Shown: positions 18,391 through 27,270, counted from the stretch's first letter. The stretch: 64,000 nucleotides of DNA from Pandoraea norimbergensis (GCF_001465545.3 NZ_CP013480.3:3720001-3784000); one strand, 5' to 3'. The notes: generated by a model from the sequence alone, not told the origin. A program made the numbers and translations.

Positions 18391-19056
18391 ATGTCGAATC
18401 GATTTCTTCAACGCGCCGCAGGCGTGGTCATGCGAGCCGTGCGCCAAGTCGCCGGTCTCGCAGCCATCGCTGCGCCGCTGTGTCTGTCGGCCCTGCCGAC
18501 ACCGGCACAAGCCTTTACGCTCGAACAGCACCGTGCGCTGGTCGAGCAATTCGTCAACACCCGTCATGCCGACCCGCTGGTGGCCGATTGCGCCGCCCAT
18601 GCGAGTTTTGTCGTCGCGACGTTGCCCGGTTACGAGAGTGTCGACTATGGCGACACCGCGCTCGACCCGGAGCATGCGAAAGTCGAGCCGTGGAACGGCC
18701 CGTTCGATGATCGCAAGCAACGTGTGGATGTGACGCAGATGGTGCAGCTCGATGGTGTGGGCAAGCGCACGAACGGCCAGACGGACAACATCCACATTCG
18801 TTGTGGTTATGCCGATGGCCGCATGATGGGCTTCGACTACACGTCGCCGCTGCCGCAGGTCGAACAACCGGTCAAACGTGCCGCCCGCAATACGCGCGGC
18901 ACGCGAGGCAATGCGGCACACGCCACCGGTAAGTCGAGCGGCAAGAAGAGTACTGCGGCCAAGTCGTCGGGGACCAAATCGACGGCGAAGTCGACAGCAA
19001 AGTCGGGTACCGCCAAGAAGAGCACGACGACGGCCAAGAAGAAGACGACGAACTGA
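18391..19056 (+). CDS. Secreted protein with Lys/Ser/Thr-rich tail, unknown function
   Basis: A 221-aa exported protein. Residues 1-39 form a signal peptide (basic start, hydrophobic VAGLAAIAAPLCLSAL, cleavage near AQA). The globular part, about residues 40-150, has HADPLVADCAAHASFVV and HIRCGYADGRMMGFDY with two cysteines that may pair. Residues about 155-221 are low complexity and strongly basic (KSSGKKSTAAKSS, TAKKKTTN). It resembles small periplasmic proteins of Burkholderiales, possibly the BspC group, but I cannot assign a function. An earlier ATG would hide the signal peptide. Confidence 0.6.
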   Translation: MSNRFLQRAAGVVMRAVRQVAGLAAIAAPLCLSALPTPAQAFTLEQHRALVEQFVNTRHADPLVADCAAHASFVVATLPGYESVDYGDTALDPEHAKVEPWNGPFDDRKQRVDVTQMVQLDGVGKRTNGQTDNIHIRCGYADGRMMGFDYTSPLPQVEQPVKRAARNTRGTRGNAAHATGKSSGKKSTAAKSSGTKSTAKSTAKSGTAKKSTTTAKKKTTN

Positions 19057-19065
19057 TGGCAGCCG

Positions 19066-19096
19066 ATGCCGTCACGCCATTGCGGTGTGACGGCAT
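19066..19096. terminator. Bidirectional hairpin between convergent genes
   Basis: ATGCCGTCACGCC (19066-19078) pairs with GGTGTGACGGCAT (19084-19096), 13 pairs with one G-T wobble and a 5-nt loop. It lies between the convergent secreted-protein and carboxypeptidase genes. No long T-run follows, so termination is probable rather than certain. Confidence 0.6.
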
Positions 19097-19106
19097 TGTC
19101 GTCAGA

Positions 19107-20264
19107 TCAAACCGTCTGGGCCTTGTCGGCCTGCATCTGCGACCCGATGGCCGCAAGCATCGACGCGCCCAGCGCTGCGCTGCGCGCGCCGCTCCAGCCC
19201 ACGTTGGCATCGGGGCGATTGGCGTTGTCCTTGAACGGCATCTCCAGCGTCAGCGAGAGGCAGTCGAAACGGCGTGCGACCCACTTCGAAGCCAGCTTGA
19301 GCGACTCCGCCGCGTGCTTGCCCGGCGGATACCCGAACTTGTCCTGAAAATCGAGACTCGCGGCCTTGAAGCGTTCGATGTACGCGCGCTCACGGGCCAG
19401 CATCGCCTCGCTCGCGCCTTCCACGCCCTCGTTACCCGCGACAAACACATACGGCAGCGCTTCATCGCCGTGAATGTCGAAGAACATGTCGCAGCCCGTC
19501 GCCTCGATGGCGGCACGCACGTGAAACACTTCCGGGCTGCGCGTCAGGTCGGGTTCGAGCCATTCGCGATTCAGGTTCGCCCCGGCCGCATTGGTGCGCA
19601 GATTGCCACGCGCCGACCCATCGGGATTCATGTTCGGCACGATGTGGAATACAGCCTCTGCCAGCAACGCCTTAGCGAGCGGATCGCCCGCCCAGTCGCC
19701 TGCGCCCAGCAAGCGGCGCATCAGGCCTTCCACGAACCACTCGGCCATCGTCTCGCCCGGATGCTGCCGCGCAATGACCCAGATATTGCGCTTGCCGTCG
19801 CCGGGTTCGCCAACCGTCAGCAACGTCATGTCGCGGCCGTCGATGGTGGCGCCCAGCGAGCGCGAACGCACCAGCGCCGAGTTCTGCGCCGTACCGAGCA
19901 ACGCCAGATGGCGCTCCTCGGCGTACGGCTCGAAGTACGCCAGATAGACGCTGTCGTGCGACGGCGTGAACGACACGGTCATCGCGCGGCCGTCATACGT
20001 GGTCGGCACGCGGAACCACGTCACGCGGTCATACGACGCCACCGCGCGATAGTCCTGCCAGCCGCGCGGATACGACGTTTCACTCGCGTTGTCGAAGACG
20101 ATCCGGCACGGCGTACCGGCCACCCCTTGCACGCGAAAATGAAACCACTGTGAGAACTCGGCCGCGTTGTCTTGCGGAATGCGCACATGAATGTCGTCGG
20201 CGCGCTCGGCGCTCACCACGTGGATGGCGCCGCTATCGAACGTGCTGCTGATGAATACGGTCAT
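19107..20264 (-). CDS. M14-family zinc carboxypeptidase
   Basis: A 385-aa M14 metallocarboxypeptidase of the cytosolic-carboxypeptidase-like group. An N-terminal beta domain (about residues 1-125) precedes the catalytic domain. The zinc ligands fit ARQHPGETMAEWF (H..E) and the later FDIHGDEALPYVF (His), with NMNPDGSARGNLRTN for substrate binding and a catalytic Glu near LTLEMPFKD. There is no signal peptide, so it is cytoplasmic. Related bacterial proteins cleave C-terminal residues; the substrate is unknown. The start chosen gives MTVFISSTFDSG. Confidence 0.85.
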   Translation of the reverse strand: MTVFISSTFDSGAIHVVSAERADDIHVRIPQDNAAEFSQWFHFRVQGVAGTPCRIVFDNASETSYPRGWQDYRAVASYDRVTWFRVPTTYDGRAMTVSFTPSHDSVYLAYFEPYAEERHLALLGTAQNSALVRSRSLGATIDGRDMTLLTVGEPGDGKRNIWVIARQHPGETMAEWFVEGLMRRLLGAGDWAGDPLAKALLAEAVFHIVPNMNPDGSARGNLRTNAAGANLNREWLEPDLTRSPEVFHVRAAIEATGCDMFFDIHGDEALPYVFVAGNEGVEGASEAMLARERAYIERFKAASLDFQDKFGYPPGKHAAESLKLASKWVARRFDCLSLTLEMPFKDNANRPDANVGWSGARSAALGASMLAAIGSQMQADKAQTV

Positions 20265-20287
20265 GACTCGCCTCGCTGGCTGCAATG

Positions 20288-20313
20288 AAAAACCCCGGGA
20301 CGCGGCCCGGGGC
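20288..20313 (-). terminator. Intrinsic terminator downstream of yaaA
   Basis: On the minus strand CCCCGGG (from 20312) pairs with CCCGGGG (to 20293) over a 6-nt loop, followed by a run of five T. It lies directly after the yaaA stop codon and before the carboxypeptidase gene. Confidence 0.85.
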
Positions 20314-20329
20314 TAAAGGTAAGTGCGCG

Positions 20330-21109
20330 TCAGGCCACGCGACGGCGGAACACCCACAGCGCGTCGTTCGACACGCTGTCGTCGAAGGCGTAACCCTCGC
20401 TATCGAAGGCCTTGAGTTGCTGCACATCGGTCACGCCCTGCTCGATGGCATAACGCGCCATCAGACCGCGTGCCCGCTTGGCGTAGAAACTGATGATCTT
20501 GTACTTGCCGCCCTTCCAGTCTTCGAACACCGGCGTGATGACCGGCGCGGCGACCAGCCGGCGCTTGATCACGCGGAAATATTCTTCCGAGGCCAGATTC
20601 ACCAGCACACGGCGCGTTTCCGGGTGCTCGGTGAGCGACGTATTGATCGTGTCCGTTACGCGCTCGCCCCAGAACGCATACAGGTCGCGGCCACGCTTGT
20701 TGGCAAAGCGCGTGCCCATTTCAAGCCGGTACGGTTGCAGCAGATCGAGCGGACGCAGTACACCGTACAGCCCCGAGAGAATGCGCAGATGGCGCTGGGC
20801 AAATTCGAGTTGCGGCGCGCTCAACGTGCGGGCGGACAGCCCTTCGTAGACGTCGCCGTTAAAGGCGAGCACGGCCTGCTTGGCATTCGAGGTATCGAAA
20901 CGGGGCGTCCAGTCGGCGTAGCGCGTGGCGTTCAGCGCGGCGAGCTGGTCGGAGATGCTCATCAGCGAGCCAACCTGTGCCGGGCTCAGGGCGCGCAGGC
21001 CGTCGATCAGTTCGGCGGCCTCGTCGACGAATTGCGGCACGGTGTGCGTGCTCACGTGCGGGGGTGTTTCGTAGTCGAGCGATTTGGCCGGCGAGAGAAC
21101 AATTATCAT
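20330..21109 (-). CDS. yaaA: Peroxide stress protein YaaA (UPF0246)
   Basis: A 259-aa member of the YaaA/DUF328 family, which in E. coli limits free iron and DNA damage during hydrogen peroxide stress. Motifs are [13 protein letters not shown] at the N-terminus, then [34 protein letters not shown] and [10 protein letters not shown], and the C-terminal [13 protein letters not shown]. Length is as usual. It is divergent from the PIN gene with 46 bp between the starts. Confidence 0.93.
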   Translation of the reverse strand: MIIVLSPAKSLDYETPPHVSTHTVPQFVDEAAELIDGLRALSPAQVGSLMSISDQLAALNATRYADWTPRFDTSNAKQAVLAFNGDVYEGLSARTLSAPQLEFAQRHLRILSGLYGVLRPLDLLQPYRLEMGTRFANKRGRDLYAFWGERVTDTINTSLTEHPETRRVLVNLASEEYFRVIKRRLVAAPVITPVFEDWKGGKYKIISFYAKRARGLMARYAIEQGVTDVQQLKAFDSEGYAFDDSVSNDALWVFRRRVA

Positions 21110-21155
21110 AGGGGGTGCAGCGTTCCTGCGAAAACGAAAACCGTCATTCTATCCA

Positions 21156-21668
21156 ATGCTTCAAAACGCTGTTGCCTCGCCCGCCGAACGGGCCTTTGCC
21201 GAACATCTCGATACGCTCGCTACGCCGCCGCGCGTGGTGTTCGACACCAATGTCTGGATCGACCTGCTCGTTTTCGACGATCCGGTCGCGCGCCCCGTGC
21301 GCGACGCCCTGCTCGATCACAAGCTGACCGCCCTCATGGCGCAACGCTGCCGCGATGAACTGGCCATCGTGCTCACCTACCCGCAATTCGTCTCGCGCGC
21401 CGTGGATAACGACGCCGCGCTGGCGTGGGTCGACAGCCACACGCAGCGCATCGTCGTGCCCGAGGACGCCCCGCCGCCCGCGCAACTGCCGCTGTGCCGC
21501 GACCGAGACGATCAGAAGTTTCTCGAAGCCGCCCGCGACGGTCAGGCGCACTGGCTGGTGAGCAAGGACAAAGCCGTGCTGAAACTACGCAGCCGCGTGG
21601 CCCGCCAGTTCGGCTTCCGGATCGTGACGGCCAGCGCCTTCGTCTCGCTGCTCATGGCGGGACGTTGA
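21156..21668 (+). CDS. Putative PIN-domain ribonuclease (COG1569 type)
   Basis: A 170-aa PIN-fold protein annotated in many genomes as a putative toxin component. Acidic metal-site residues are visible in VVFDTNVWIDLLVF, RCRDELAIVL, CRDRDDQKFLEAA and LVSKDKAVL. There is no antitoxin-like small gene next to it; upstream is divergent yaaA and downstream an aminotransferase. It is therefore better viewed as a solitary PIN nuclease than as half of a TA pair. The start chosen is MLQNAVASPAERAFA; a longer form would overlap yaaA. Confidence 0.8.
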   Translation: MLQNAVASPAERAFAEHLDTLATPPRVVFDTNVWIDLLVFDDPVARPVRDALLDHKLTALMAQRCRDELAIVLTYPQFVSRAVDNDAALAWVDSHTQRIVVPEDAPPPAQLPLCRDRDDQKFLEAARDGQAHWLVSKDKAVLKLRSRVARQFGFRIVTASAFVSLLMAGR

Positions 21669-21776
21669 GCCGGCCTGATCGCGCATGATTCCTGCCTGAA
21701 CCTCCCGGCACGCGGCGCGTGTCGGCGGTAAAATGAGCGCCATCGTCCAACCCGACCCGCATTTCGCCCTGCCTCA

Positions 21777-22967
21777 ATGAACGCGCCCCACACCGCTTCT
21801 ACCGCCCCGGCCCCGCTGGCCGCACCGGCCCTCATCTCCCGCCTGCCGAACGTCGGCACCACCATCTTCACCGTGATGTCGGCACTGGCTGCTGAGAAGC
21901 AGGCGGTGAACCTCGGTCAGGGCTTCCCCGATTTCGAGTGCGACCCGAAGATCGTCGACGCCGTCTCGCGCGCCATGCGCGACGGCCACAATCAGTACCC
22001 GCCGATGGCAGGCGTGCCCGCGCTGCGTCAGGCCATCGCCGCGAAGATCGGTCAGTTGTACGGCCAGCACTACGACTGGAATACGGAGATCACCGTGACG
22101 GCGGGCGCCACGCAGGCACTGCTCACGACGATTCTGGCGACGGTGCATCCCGGCGATGAAGTCATCGTGTTCGAGCCGACGTACGACAGCTATGTGCCGT
22201 CCATCGAGCTGGCGGGCGGTAAGCCGGTGTTCATTACGCTCGAAGCGCCCGAATTCCGCATCCCCTTCGACAAGCTCGCCGCCGCCATCACGCCGCGCAC
22301 GCGCCTGATCCTGTTCAACACGCCGCACAACCCGAGCGGGACGGTGTGGCACGAACAAGACCTCGTGAAGCTCGCCGAGATCGTGGCCGGCACCGACGTG
22401 CTGCTGCTCTCGGATGAGGTCTACGAGCACATGGTGTACGACGGCAAGCGCCACGAGAGCGTGGCGCGGCATCCGGAGTTGGCTCGCCGCAGCTTCATCG
22501 TGTCGAGCTTCGGCAAAACGTACCACGTGACGGGCTGGAAGGTCGGCTTCGTCGCCGCGCCCGCCCCGCTCATGGCCGAATTCCGCAAGGTGCACCAGTT
22601 CAACGTGTTCACGGTGAACACGCCCATGCAGGTCGGCCTCGCCGACTATATGCGCGATCCGGCGCCATACGTCGAACTCGCGGGCTTCTATCAGAAGAAG
22701 CGCGACCTGTTCCGCGACGGCCTCGCCAACACGCGTTTCAAACTGCTGCCGTGCGAAGGTACGTACTTCCAATGCGTCGATTACAGCGCGATCAGCGACA
22801 TGAGCGAAGCCGACTTCGCGCTGTGGCTCACCGGCGAAATCGGCGTCGCTGCCATTCCCGTGTCGGCGTTCTATCACGCGCCGCATGAGTCGGGCGTGGT
22901 GCGCTTCTGCTTCGCCAAACGCGACGACACGCTGCGCGAAGCGCTGGCACGTCTGGCGAAGATCTGA
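21777..22967 (+). CDS. Methionine aminotransferase (YbdL-like)
   Basis: A 396-aa class I PLP aminotransferase. The PLP lysine motif is SFGKTYHVTGWKVGF, and other family blocks are VNLGQGFPDFECDP, HNQYPPMAGVPALRQAIA, TAGATQALLTTI, LFNTPHNPSG and LLLSDEVYEH. The overall pattern is that of YbdL, which prefers methionine and the keto acid of the methionine salvage pathway. It is cytoplasmic and monocistronic. A hairpin lies after it. Confidence 0.88.
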   Translation: MNAPHTASTAPAPLAAPALISRLPNVGTTIFTVMSALAAEKQAVNLGQGFPDFECDPKIVDAVSRAMRDGHNQYPPMAGVPALRQAIAAKIGQLYGQHYDWNTEITVTAGATQALLTTILATVHPGDEVIVFEPTYDSYVPSIELAGGKPVFITLEAPEFRIPFDKLAAAITPRTRLILFNTPHNPSGTVWHEQDLVKLAEIVAGTDVLLLSDEVYEHMVYDGKRHESVARHPELARRSFIVSSFGKTYHVTGWKVGFVAAPAPLMAEFRKVHQFNVFTVNTPMQVGLADYMRDPAPYVELAGFYQKKRDLFRDGLANTRFKLLPCEGTYFQCVDYSAISDMSEADFALWLTGEIGVAAIPVSAFYHAPHESGVVRFCFAKRDDTLREALARLAKI

Positions 22968-23004
22968 CGCCGGGCGGTCTGGCACTGCCTCGCCGCAAAA
23001 TGAA

Positions 23005-23054
23005 GAAGGGCCACAGTCACGGGAAGGTTATATCTCCGGGCACTGCGGCCCTTC
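23005..23054. terminator. Bidirectional hairpin between ybdL-like gene and gst
   Basis: GAAGGGCCACAGT (23005-23017) pairs with ACTGCGGCCCTTC (23042-23054), 13 positions with one mismatch and a 24-nt loop. It sits between convergent genes, so it probably ends both transcripts despite lacking a T-run. Confidence 0.5.
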
Positions 23055-23083
23055 GTGCATTCGTGCATTCGTGCATTCGTGCA
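23052..23083. repeat. Four tandem copies of the 8-mer TTCGTGCA
   Basis: TTCGTGCA occurs four times head to tail (23052, 23060, 23068, 23076), followed by a degenerate TTCGGGC. It lies in the intergenic space between convergent genes, so copy number could vary by slippage with no effect on protein. Confidence 0.9.
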
Positions 23084-23134
23084 TTCGGGCGTCTCCGGCG
23101 CCACCGCGCCAGACCTCCCGAACACCCCACCGAA

Positions 23135-23794
23135 TTACGCTTCCGACTTCTTGGCTTGTTGCGCCTGCTGATAAGCCTTCATCTCGGCGCGCGTGCGCTG
23201 GAACGATTCGCGCTCGGCGAGCACTTTGCCGTACGCCTTCCAGTCGACACCCGCGGCTTGCAGGAAGTCTTCGCCGAACACGGCCTGCGTCGCCATACCG
23301 ATGATCGGCAGGTGGATGCCGGCGGCAACGTCGGCCATAGTGAACTGCTCCCCGGCGACATACGGCGCGAACTTCGCAAGTCGCTTGAACGCGACGATAT
23401 TGCGGCGGAGCAGCTTCTCGGTGCGTGCACGCGTGCCTTCCGACGCGGTACCGCCGAAGAACGCCTGCCCGTAGACCTCACGCGCCACCAACTCCAGATG
23501 CAGCTCAAGCATCGTGATCAGCTCGCGCTCTTTGGCCTGCTGCCAGACGTCTTTGGAAAACAGCGCGGGCGTCGGGTGCGTGACTTCGAGGTAATCGCAG
23601 ATCACCTGCGACTCGGCGAGATAGCCACGCTCGGTTTGCAGATACGGCACCTTGCCCAGCGGCGAGCATTGCAGCAGCGGCTCGTCCTGACTCGGAATGG
23701 ATTCTGACTCCTCGAAGGCCACCCCCTTCTCGTACAGCACGACCTTGACCTTGTTGTAGTAATTGCTGATCGGAAATCCGTACAACTTCAACAT
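23135..23794 (-). CDS. Glutathione S-transferase family protein
   Basis: A 219-aa GST with an N-terminal thioredoxin-fold domain (MLKLYGFPISNYYNKVKVVL, with GKVPYLQTERGYLAESQVIC carrying the cis-Pro and Ser of the glutathione site). An all-helical C-terminal domain follows, with the folding motif FTMADVAAGIHLP. The start at MLKLYG has GGGAG 5 nt upstream; an alternative in-frame ATG four codons earlier (23806) also has GGAG. The substrate is unknown. It is convergent with the aminotransferase gene. Confidence 0.85.
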   Translation of the reverse strand: MLKLYGFPISNYYNKVKVVLYEKGVAFEESESIPSQDEPLLQCSPLGKVPYLQTERGYLAESQVICDYLEVTHPTPALFSKDVWQQAKERELITMLELHLELVAREVYGQAFFGGTASEGTRARTEKLLRRNIVAFKRLAKFAPYVAGEQFTMADVAAGIHLPIIGMATQAVFGEDFLQAAGVDWKAYGKVLAERESFQRTRAEMKAYQQAQQAKKSEA

Positions 23795-23908
23795 GATGTC
23801 TCCCATGGTGTTTTCTCCGTAGGGCAGTGTAAGGCCTGCCCCGGCGGTTGACGACGAATTCGCGGCCGCGATCACTGGAAGAACGTCTCGAAAATCGCGG
23901 CGATAGCG

Positions 23909-24829
23909 TCAGGGTACCTGTTCCGGGAAGACCCGCTCACGCATAAAGTCGATGAACACGCGCAGCTTTGCGGGCACCTGCCCGCCGGACGGCCACATGA
24001 TGTGGAACGGGATGCCGGTCTCCGTGCAGTGCGGCAACACCTGCACCAACTGCCCGGTGCGCAGATACCCTCGAATCGAGAAATCCGGCAGGTACGCGAT
24101 CCCTACTCCCTGCAATGCAAAAGCGATGCGCGCTTCGAGGTTGTTGCACACGACGGCAGTCGACAGCGGGAAGCCCGCTGCCTCGCCACTCTCGCCGTCC
24201 GCCCCCGCCTTGCTGCCCTCCCCCAGCGGCCAGACCTGAAGCTTGCCCGTGTTCGGGTAGCGAAACTGAATGCACGCGTGCTGCGCGAGGTCGCCGGCCG
24301 TGCGCGGCGTGCCGCGGCGTGCGAGATAGTCTGGCGCCCCCACCAGCAGCATATTCAGGGCACCGAAGCGTCGCGCCGTCAGCCGCGAATCCGGGGCGTC
24401 GCCACTGCGAATCACAGCGTCGAAACCTTCTTCGATGATGTCGACGCGGCGATCGGTGAATTCGAGTTCGAGATCGACGTCGGGATACGCCAGCTTGAAC
24501 TGCCCCATCACGCTCAGAAACGGCTCGCCCACGAGCGGCACGCTGAGCCGGAGCCGGCCGCGCGGACGCAGATTGACCTGCGACAACTCGGCCTGCGCCG
24601 CTTCGAGTTCGGCCAGAATGCGCCGCCCCCGCGCGAGAAACATCCCGCCTTCTGCCGTCAGCGTCAGGCTGCGCGTGCTGCGATGAAACAGCCGCACGCC
24701 AAGCTGATCTTCCAGCGCACTGACCCGCTTGCCGACCGCCGACGCCGAAATGCCCAGCAGCCGCCCAGCGGCCACGAAGCTGCCCGTCTCGGCCACCTGC
24801 ACGAACACATTCACCGCAGTGCTTTCCAT
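23909..24829 (-). CDS. LysR-family transcriptional regulator
   Basis: A 306-aa LysR regulator. The N-terminal winged helix has VNVFVQVAETGSFVAAGRLL and SASAVGKRVSALEDQLGVRLF. The co-inducer domain starts about residue 90, with RRVDIIEEGFDAVIRSGD and a C-terminal GVGIAYLPDFSIRGYL. The pattern matches the CrgA/AaeR-like subgroup. It is divergent from the MDR oxidoreductase gene and probably controls it and the MFS gene. A 7-bp inverted repeat lies between them. An upstream ATG is possible but places the operator inside the gene. Confidence 0.9.
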   Translation of the reverse strand: MESTAVNVFVQVAETGSFVAAGRLLGISASAVGKRVSALEDQLGVRLFHRSTRSLTLTAEGGMFLARGRRILAELEAAQAELSQVNLRPRGRLRLSVPLVGEPFLSVMGQFKLAYPDVDLELEFTDRRVDIIEEGFDAVIRSGDAPDSRLTARRFGALNMLLVGAPDYLARRGTPRTAGDLAQHACIQFRYPNTGKLQVWPLGEGSKAGADGESGEAAGFPLSTAVVCNNLEARIAFALQGVGIAYLPDFSIRGYLRTGQLVQVLPHCTETGIPFHIMWPSGGQVPAKLRVFIDFMRERVFPEQVP

Positions 24830-24868
24830 CCGATCCCCCGCGCTACCGTAATCCGCTTTTTCCTGAAT

Positions 24869-24888
24869 TACGGAGTATTTGCTCCGTA
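24869..24888. promoter_or_regulatory. Inverted repeat in the LysR/MDR divergent region
   Basis: TACGGAG (24869-24875) and CTCCGTA (24882-24888) are perfect inverted arms separated by 6 bp. It is located 40 bp upstream of the lysR start and 95 bp upstream of the oxidoreductase start, a usual place for a LysR recognition site. The match to the regulator is inference. Confidence 0.55.
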
Positions 24889-24983
24889 TAGACACGAACT
24901 CTACCCCACTTACTCTTCAATGCGGGCGTGCCTACGATCGAGGCTCTTCTCTTTCACGAATGCCCGACATTCGCAGGTGCACC

Positions 24984-26009
24984 ATGAATCGTACGTTCCA
25001 ACGCTGGGAAATCCCGTCACTCGGCCTCGACAAGGTCGCTTTGCAAGACGTTGCGATGCCCTCGCCCCTCCCGGGGGAAGTCGTCATCGAAGTCGAAGCC
25101 GTCTCGCTGAACTATCGCGATGCGGAAGTGGCTGAATCGGGCATGGGCAATGCCCTGAGCTTTCCGTTCACGCCCGCGTCCGACATGGCCGGCCGGGTCG
25201 TGGCTGTCGGCGACGGCGTGACCCGTTTCGCCGCGGGCGACCGGGTCATCGCGACCTACATGCCCGGCTGGGTCGACGGCGCGCCGCGTTCGTGGACCGA
25301 CGCGCCTACGCGTGGCGGCCCGTTGCCCGGCATGCTCGCGCAATACGTCGCCACGCCTGCCGACGGCTGCGTGCTAGCGCCGAGTACCCTGAGCGCCGCC
25401 GAGGCCAGCACGCTGCCCGTAGCGGCCCTCACCGCGTGGATGGCACTGATCGAGCTGGGCCACTTGCACGCGGGGCAGACCGTCGTGGTGCAAGGCACGG
25501 GCGGCGTCTCGTTGTTCGCCGTGCAGTTGGCCGCCGCGCACGGGGCCCGCGTCATCGTGACGAGCGGCAGCGACGACAAGATCGCCGGGGCACTCGCGCT
25601 GGGGGCCACCCACGGCATCAATCGCCATACCACGCCCGACTGGCAGAACGCGGTGCTCGATCTGACCGACGGGCGCGGCGCCGATCACATTCTGGAGATG
25701 ACCGGCGGCGAGAACATCGAGCGCTCGCTTCAGGCGGTCAAGCAAGGCGGACGCATCTCGGTGATCGGTCTGCTGGACGCCGATCACATCAGCTTGCGAA
25801 TTCTGTCGCTGCTGGCCAGCCGTGCATCGATTGTCGGCATTGCCGTGGGGCCGCGCCGTGCGCTGGAAGACCTCGTGCGCGCCGTCGACCTGCTGGGCAT
25901 CAAACCGGTGATCGACGCGGTGTATCCGTTCTCGCAGGTGCCGCAGGCGTTCGCGCATCTGCGACGCGGTGCATTCGGCAAGGTCGTTGTGGAGGTGACG
26001 CCGTCATGA
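24984..26009 (+). CDS. Zinc-independent alcohol dehydrogenase/quinone oxidoreductase (MDR family)
   Basis: A 341-aa medium-chain dehydrogenase/reductase. The GroES-like N-domain has VSLNYRDAEVAESG and FTPASDMAGRVVAVGDGV; the Rossmann domain has TVVVQGTGGVSLFAVQLAAAHGA and GRGADHILEMTGG. The catalytic-zinc cysteine/histidine set is absent, indicating an NADPH-dependent reductase of the quinone oxidoreductase type. The substrate is unknown. It is divergent from LysR and 55 bp upstream of an MFS transporter gene, suggesting a detoxification or efflux pair. Confidence 0.86.
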   Translation: MNRTFQRWEIPSLGLDKVALQDVAMPSPLPGEVVIEVEAVSLNYRDAEVAESGMGNALSFPFTPASDMAGRVVAVGDGVTRFAAGDRVIATYMPGWVDGAPRSWTDAPTRGGPLPGMLAQYVATPADGCVLAPSTLSAAEASTLPVAALTAWMALIELGHLHAGQTVVVQGTGGVSLFAVQLAAAHGARVIVTSGSDDKIAGALALGATHGINRHTTPDWQNAVLDLTDGRGADHILEMTGGENIERSLQAVKQGGRISVIGLLDADHISLRILSLLASRASIVGIAVGPRRALEDLVRAVDLLGIKPVIDAVYPFSQVPQAFAHLRRGAFGKVVVEVTPS

Positions 26010-26064
26010 CCACGCGCCCGTGCCTGAGAACCGCCACCGCAACGTCACGCACCGGAGTGAGCGC

Positions 26065-27261
26065 ATGACGACCCTCGTCAGATCGGCCGCCGCCATGCCC
26101 GCCATCATGCTCGGCCTGTTCGGGCTCTATACCCTCGAATTCGGCGTGGTCGGCATTCTGCCGATGATTGTCGATCGCTTCGGCATCACGGTCTCGCAAG
26201 CGGGCTGGCTGATGGCCGTGTTCGCCCTCGTGGTCGCCACGCTCGGCCCGGCACTCGTGCTGATCTCCTCACGCTACGACCGCAAGAAGGTGTTGGTCGT
26301 CTCGCTATTCGGCTTCGCGGTGTGCAGTGCGCTGGCGGCCTATGCGCCGAACTTCCCGAGTCTGATGGCGTTGCGCGTGGTGCCGGCCCTGCTGCATCCT
26401 GTCTTTCTGTCGGCCGCTTTCACGGCAGCCGCTTCCCTGTATCCGAAGGAGCAGCGCGCACATGCGCTGGCGCTGGCGTTTGTGGGCACCTCGATGGGGC
26501 TCGTCCTCGGCGTACCCGCCACCACTTGGGTGGCCGATCACGTCTCGTACGAAGCGTCGTTCCTGCTCTGCACCGCACTCACGGGGCTGTCCGGCGTAGG
26601 GCTATGGATGATGCTGCCGTCGCAGGGTAAGCCAGTGGCGATGAGCTTCGGCCACCAACTCTCGGTGCTGCGCAAACCGGCGCTCTGGCTGACGATGGCA
26701 GCGACCGTGACGATCTTCACGGCCATGTTCGCCGTGTACAGCTACGCCGCCGAATACTTGAAACGCGAAACCGGCATGGATGCCACGACGATCAGCCTGA
26801 TCCTCGTGATCTTCGGCGTCGGCGGCGTGCTCGGCAATCTGTTCGCCGGGCGCTTGCTGGCGAAGCATCTGGTGAAAACGACGTTGCTGCATCCAGTGGC
26901 GCTGGGCGCCGCGTATCTGGTGCTTTACTTCGGCGGCAGCGCCAACGTGCTCAGCATGTCGGTCATCGCCGTGCTGTGGGGTGCCGCGCACACGAGCGGG
27001 TTACTCGTCTCGCAGATGTGGCTGACGTCGGAAACCGCAGAAGCGCCCGAGTTTGGCACGAGCCTGTTCGTCTCGGCAGCCAATGGCGGTGTGGTGCTGG
27101 GCTCGGCGCTTGGCGGCGTGTTCATCGATCATCTCGGCGTCGCGGGCGTCATTGGCTGCGGCCTGATCTTTTGCGCGCTGTCGGTGGCGGTGATCGCGGC
27201 AAAGGCATGGCGTTATCGCGAAACGCAGCCCCAGATCGGCCCGGTCGGCGCCATCCATTAA
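26065..27261 (+). CDS. MFS transporter, DHA1 (drug:H+ antiporter) type
   Basis: A 398-aa inner-membrane transporter with about 12 hydrophobic spans. It begins with MPAIMLGLFGLYTLEFGVVGILP and has the loop 2-3 signature as SRYDRKKVLVVSLFGF. The central loop, about residues 190-205, is short. The resemblance is to AraJ/NepI-type DHA1 exporters. GGAG lies upstream of the chosen start. It follows the MDR oxidoreductase by 55 bp and is likely in the same LysR-controlled unit. The substrate cannot be read from sequence. Confidence 0.86.
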   Translation: MTTLVRSAAAMPAIMLGLFGLYTLEFGVVGILPMIVDRFGITVSQAGWLMAVFALVVATLGPALVLISSRYDRKKVLVVSLFGFAVCSALAAYAPNFPSLMALRVVPALLHPVFLSAAFTAAASLYPKEQRAHALALAFVGTSMGLVLGVPATTWVADHVSYEASFLLCTALTGLSGVGLWMMLPSQGKPVAMSFGHQLSVLRKPALWLTMAATVTIFTAMFAVYSYAAEYLKRETGMDATTISLILVIFGVGGVLGNLFAGRLLAKHLVKTTLLHPVALGAAYLVLYFGGSANVLSMSVIAVLWGAAHTSGLLVSQMWLTSETAEAPEFGTSLFVSAANGGVVLGSALGGVFIDHLGVAGVIGCGLIFCALSVAVIAAKAWRYRETQPQIGPVGAIH

Positions 27262-27270
27262 GCCCCACTT

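Noticed and set aside
21156..21668. Complete toxin-antitoxin module at the PIN gene
   Set aside because: No antitoxin-like gene is found on either side.
23052..23083. CRISPR-like repeats
   Set aside because: Units are 8 bp with no spacers; simple tandem repeat.
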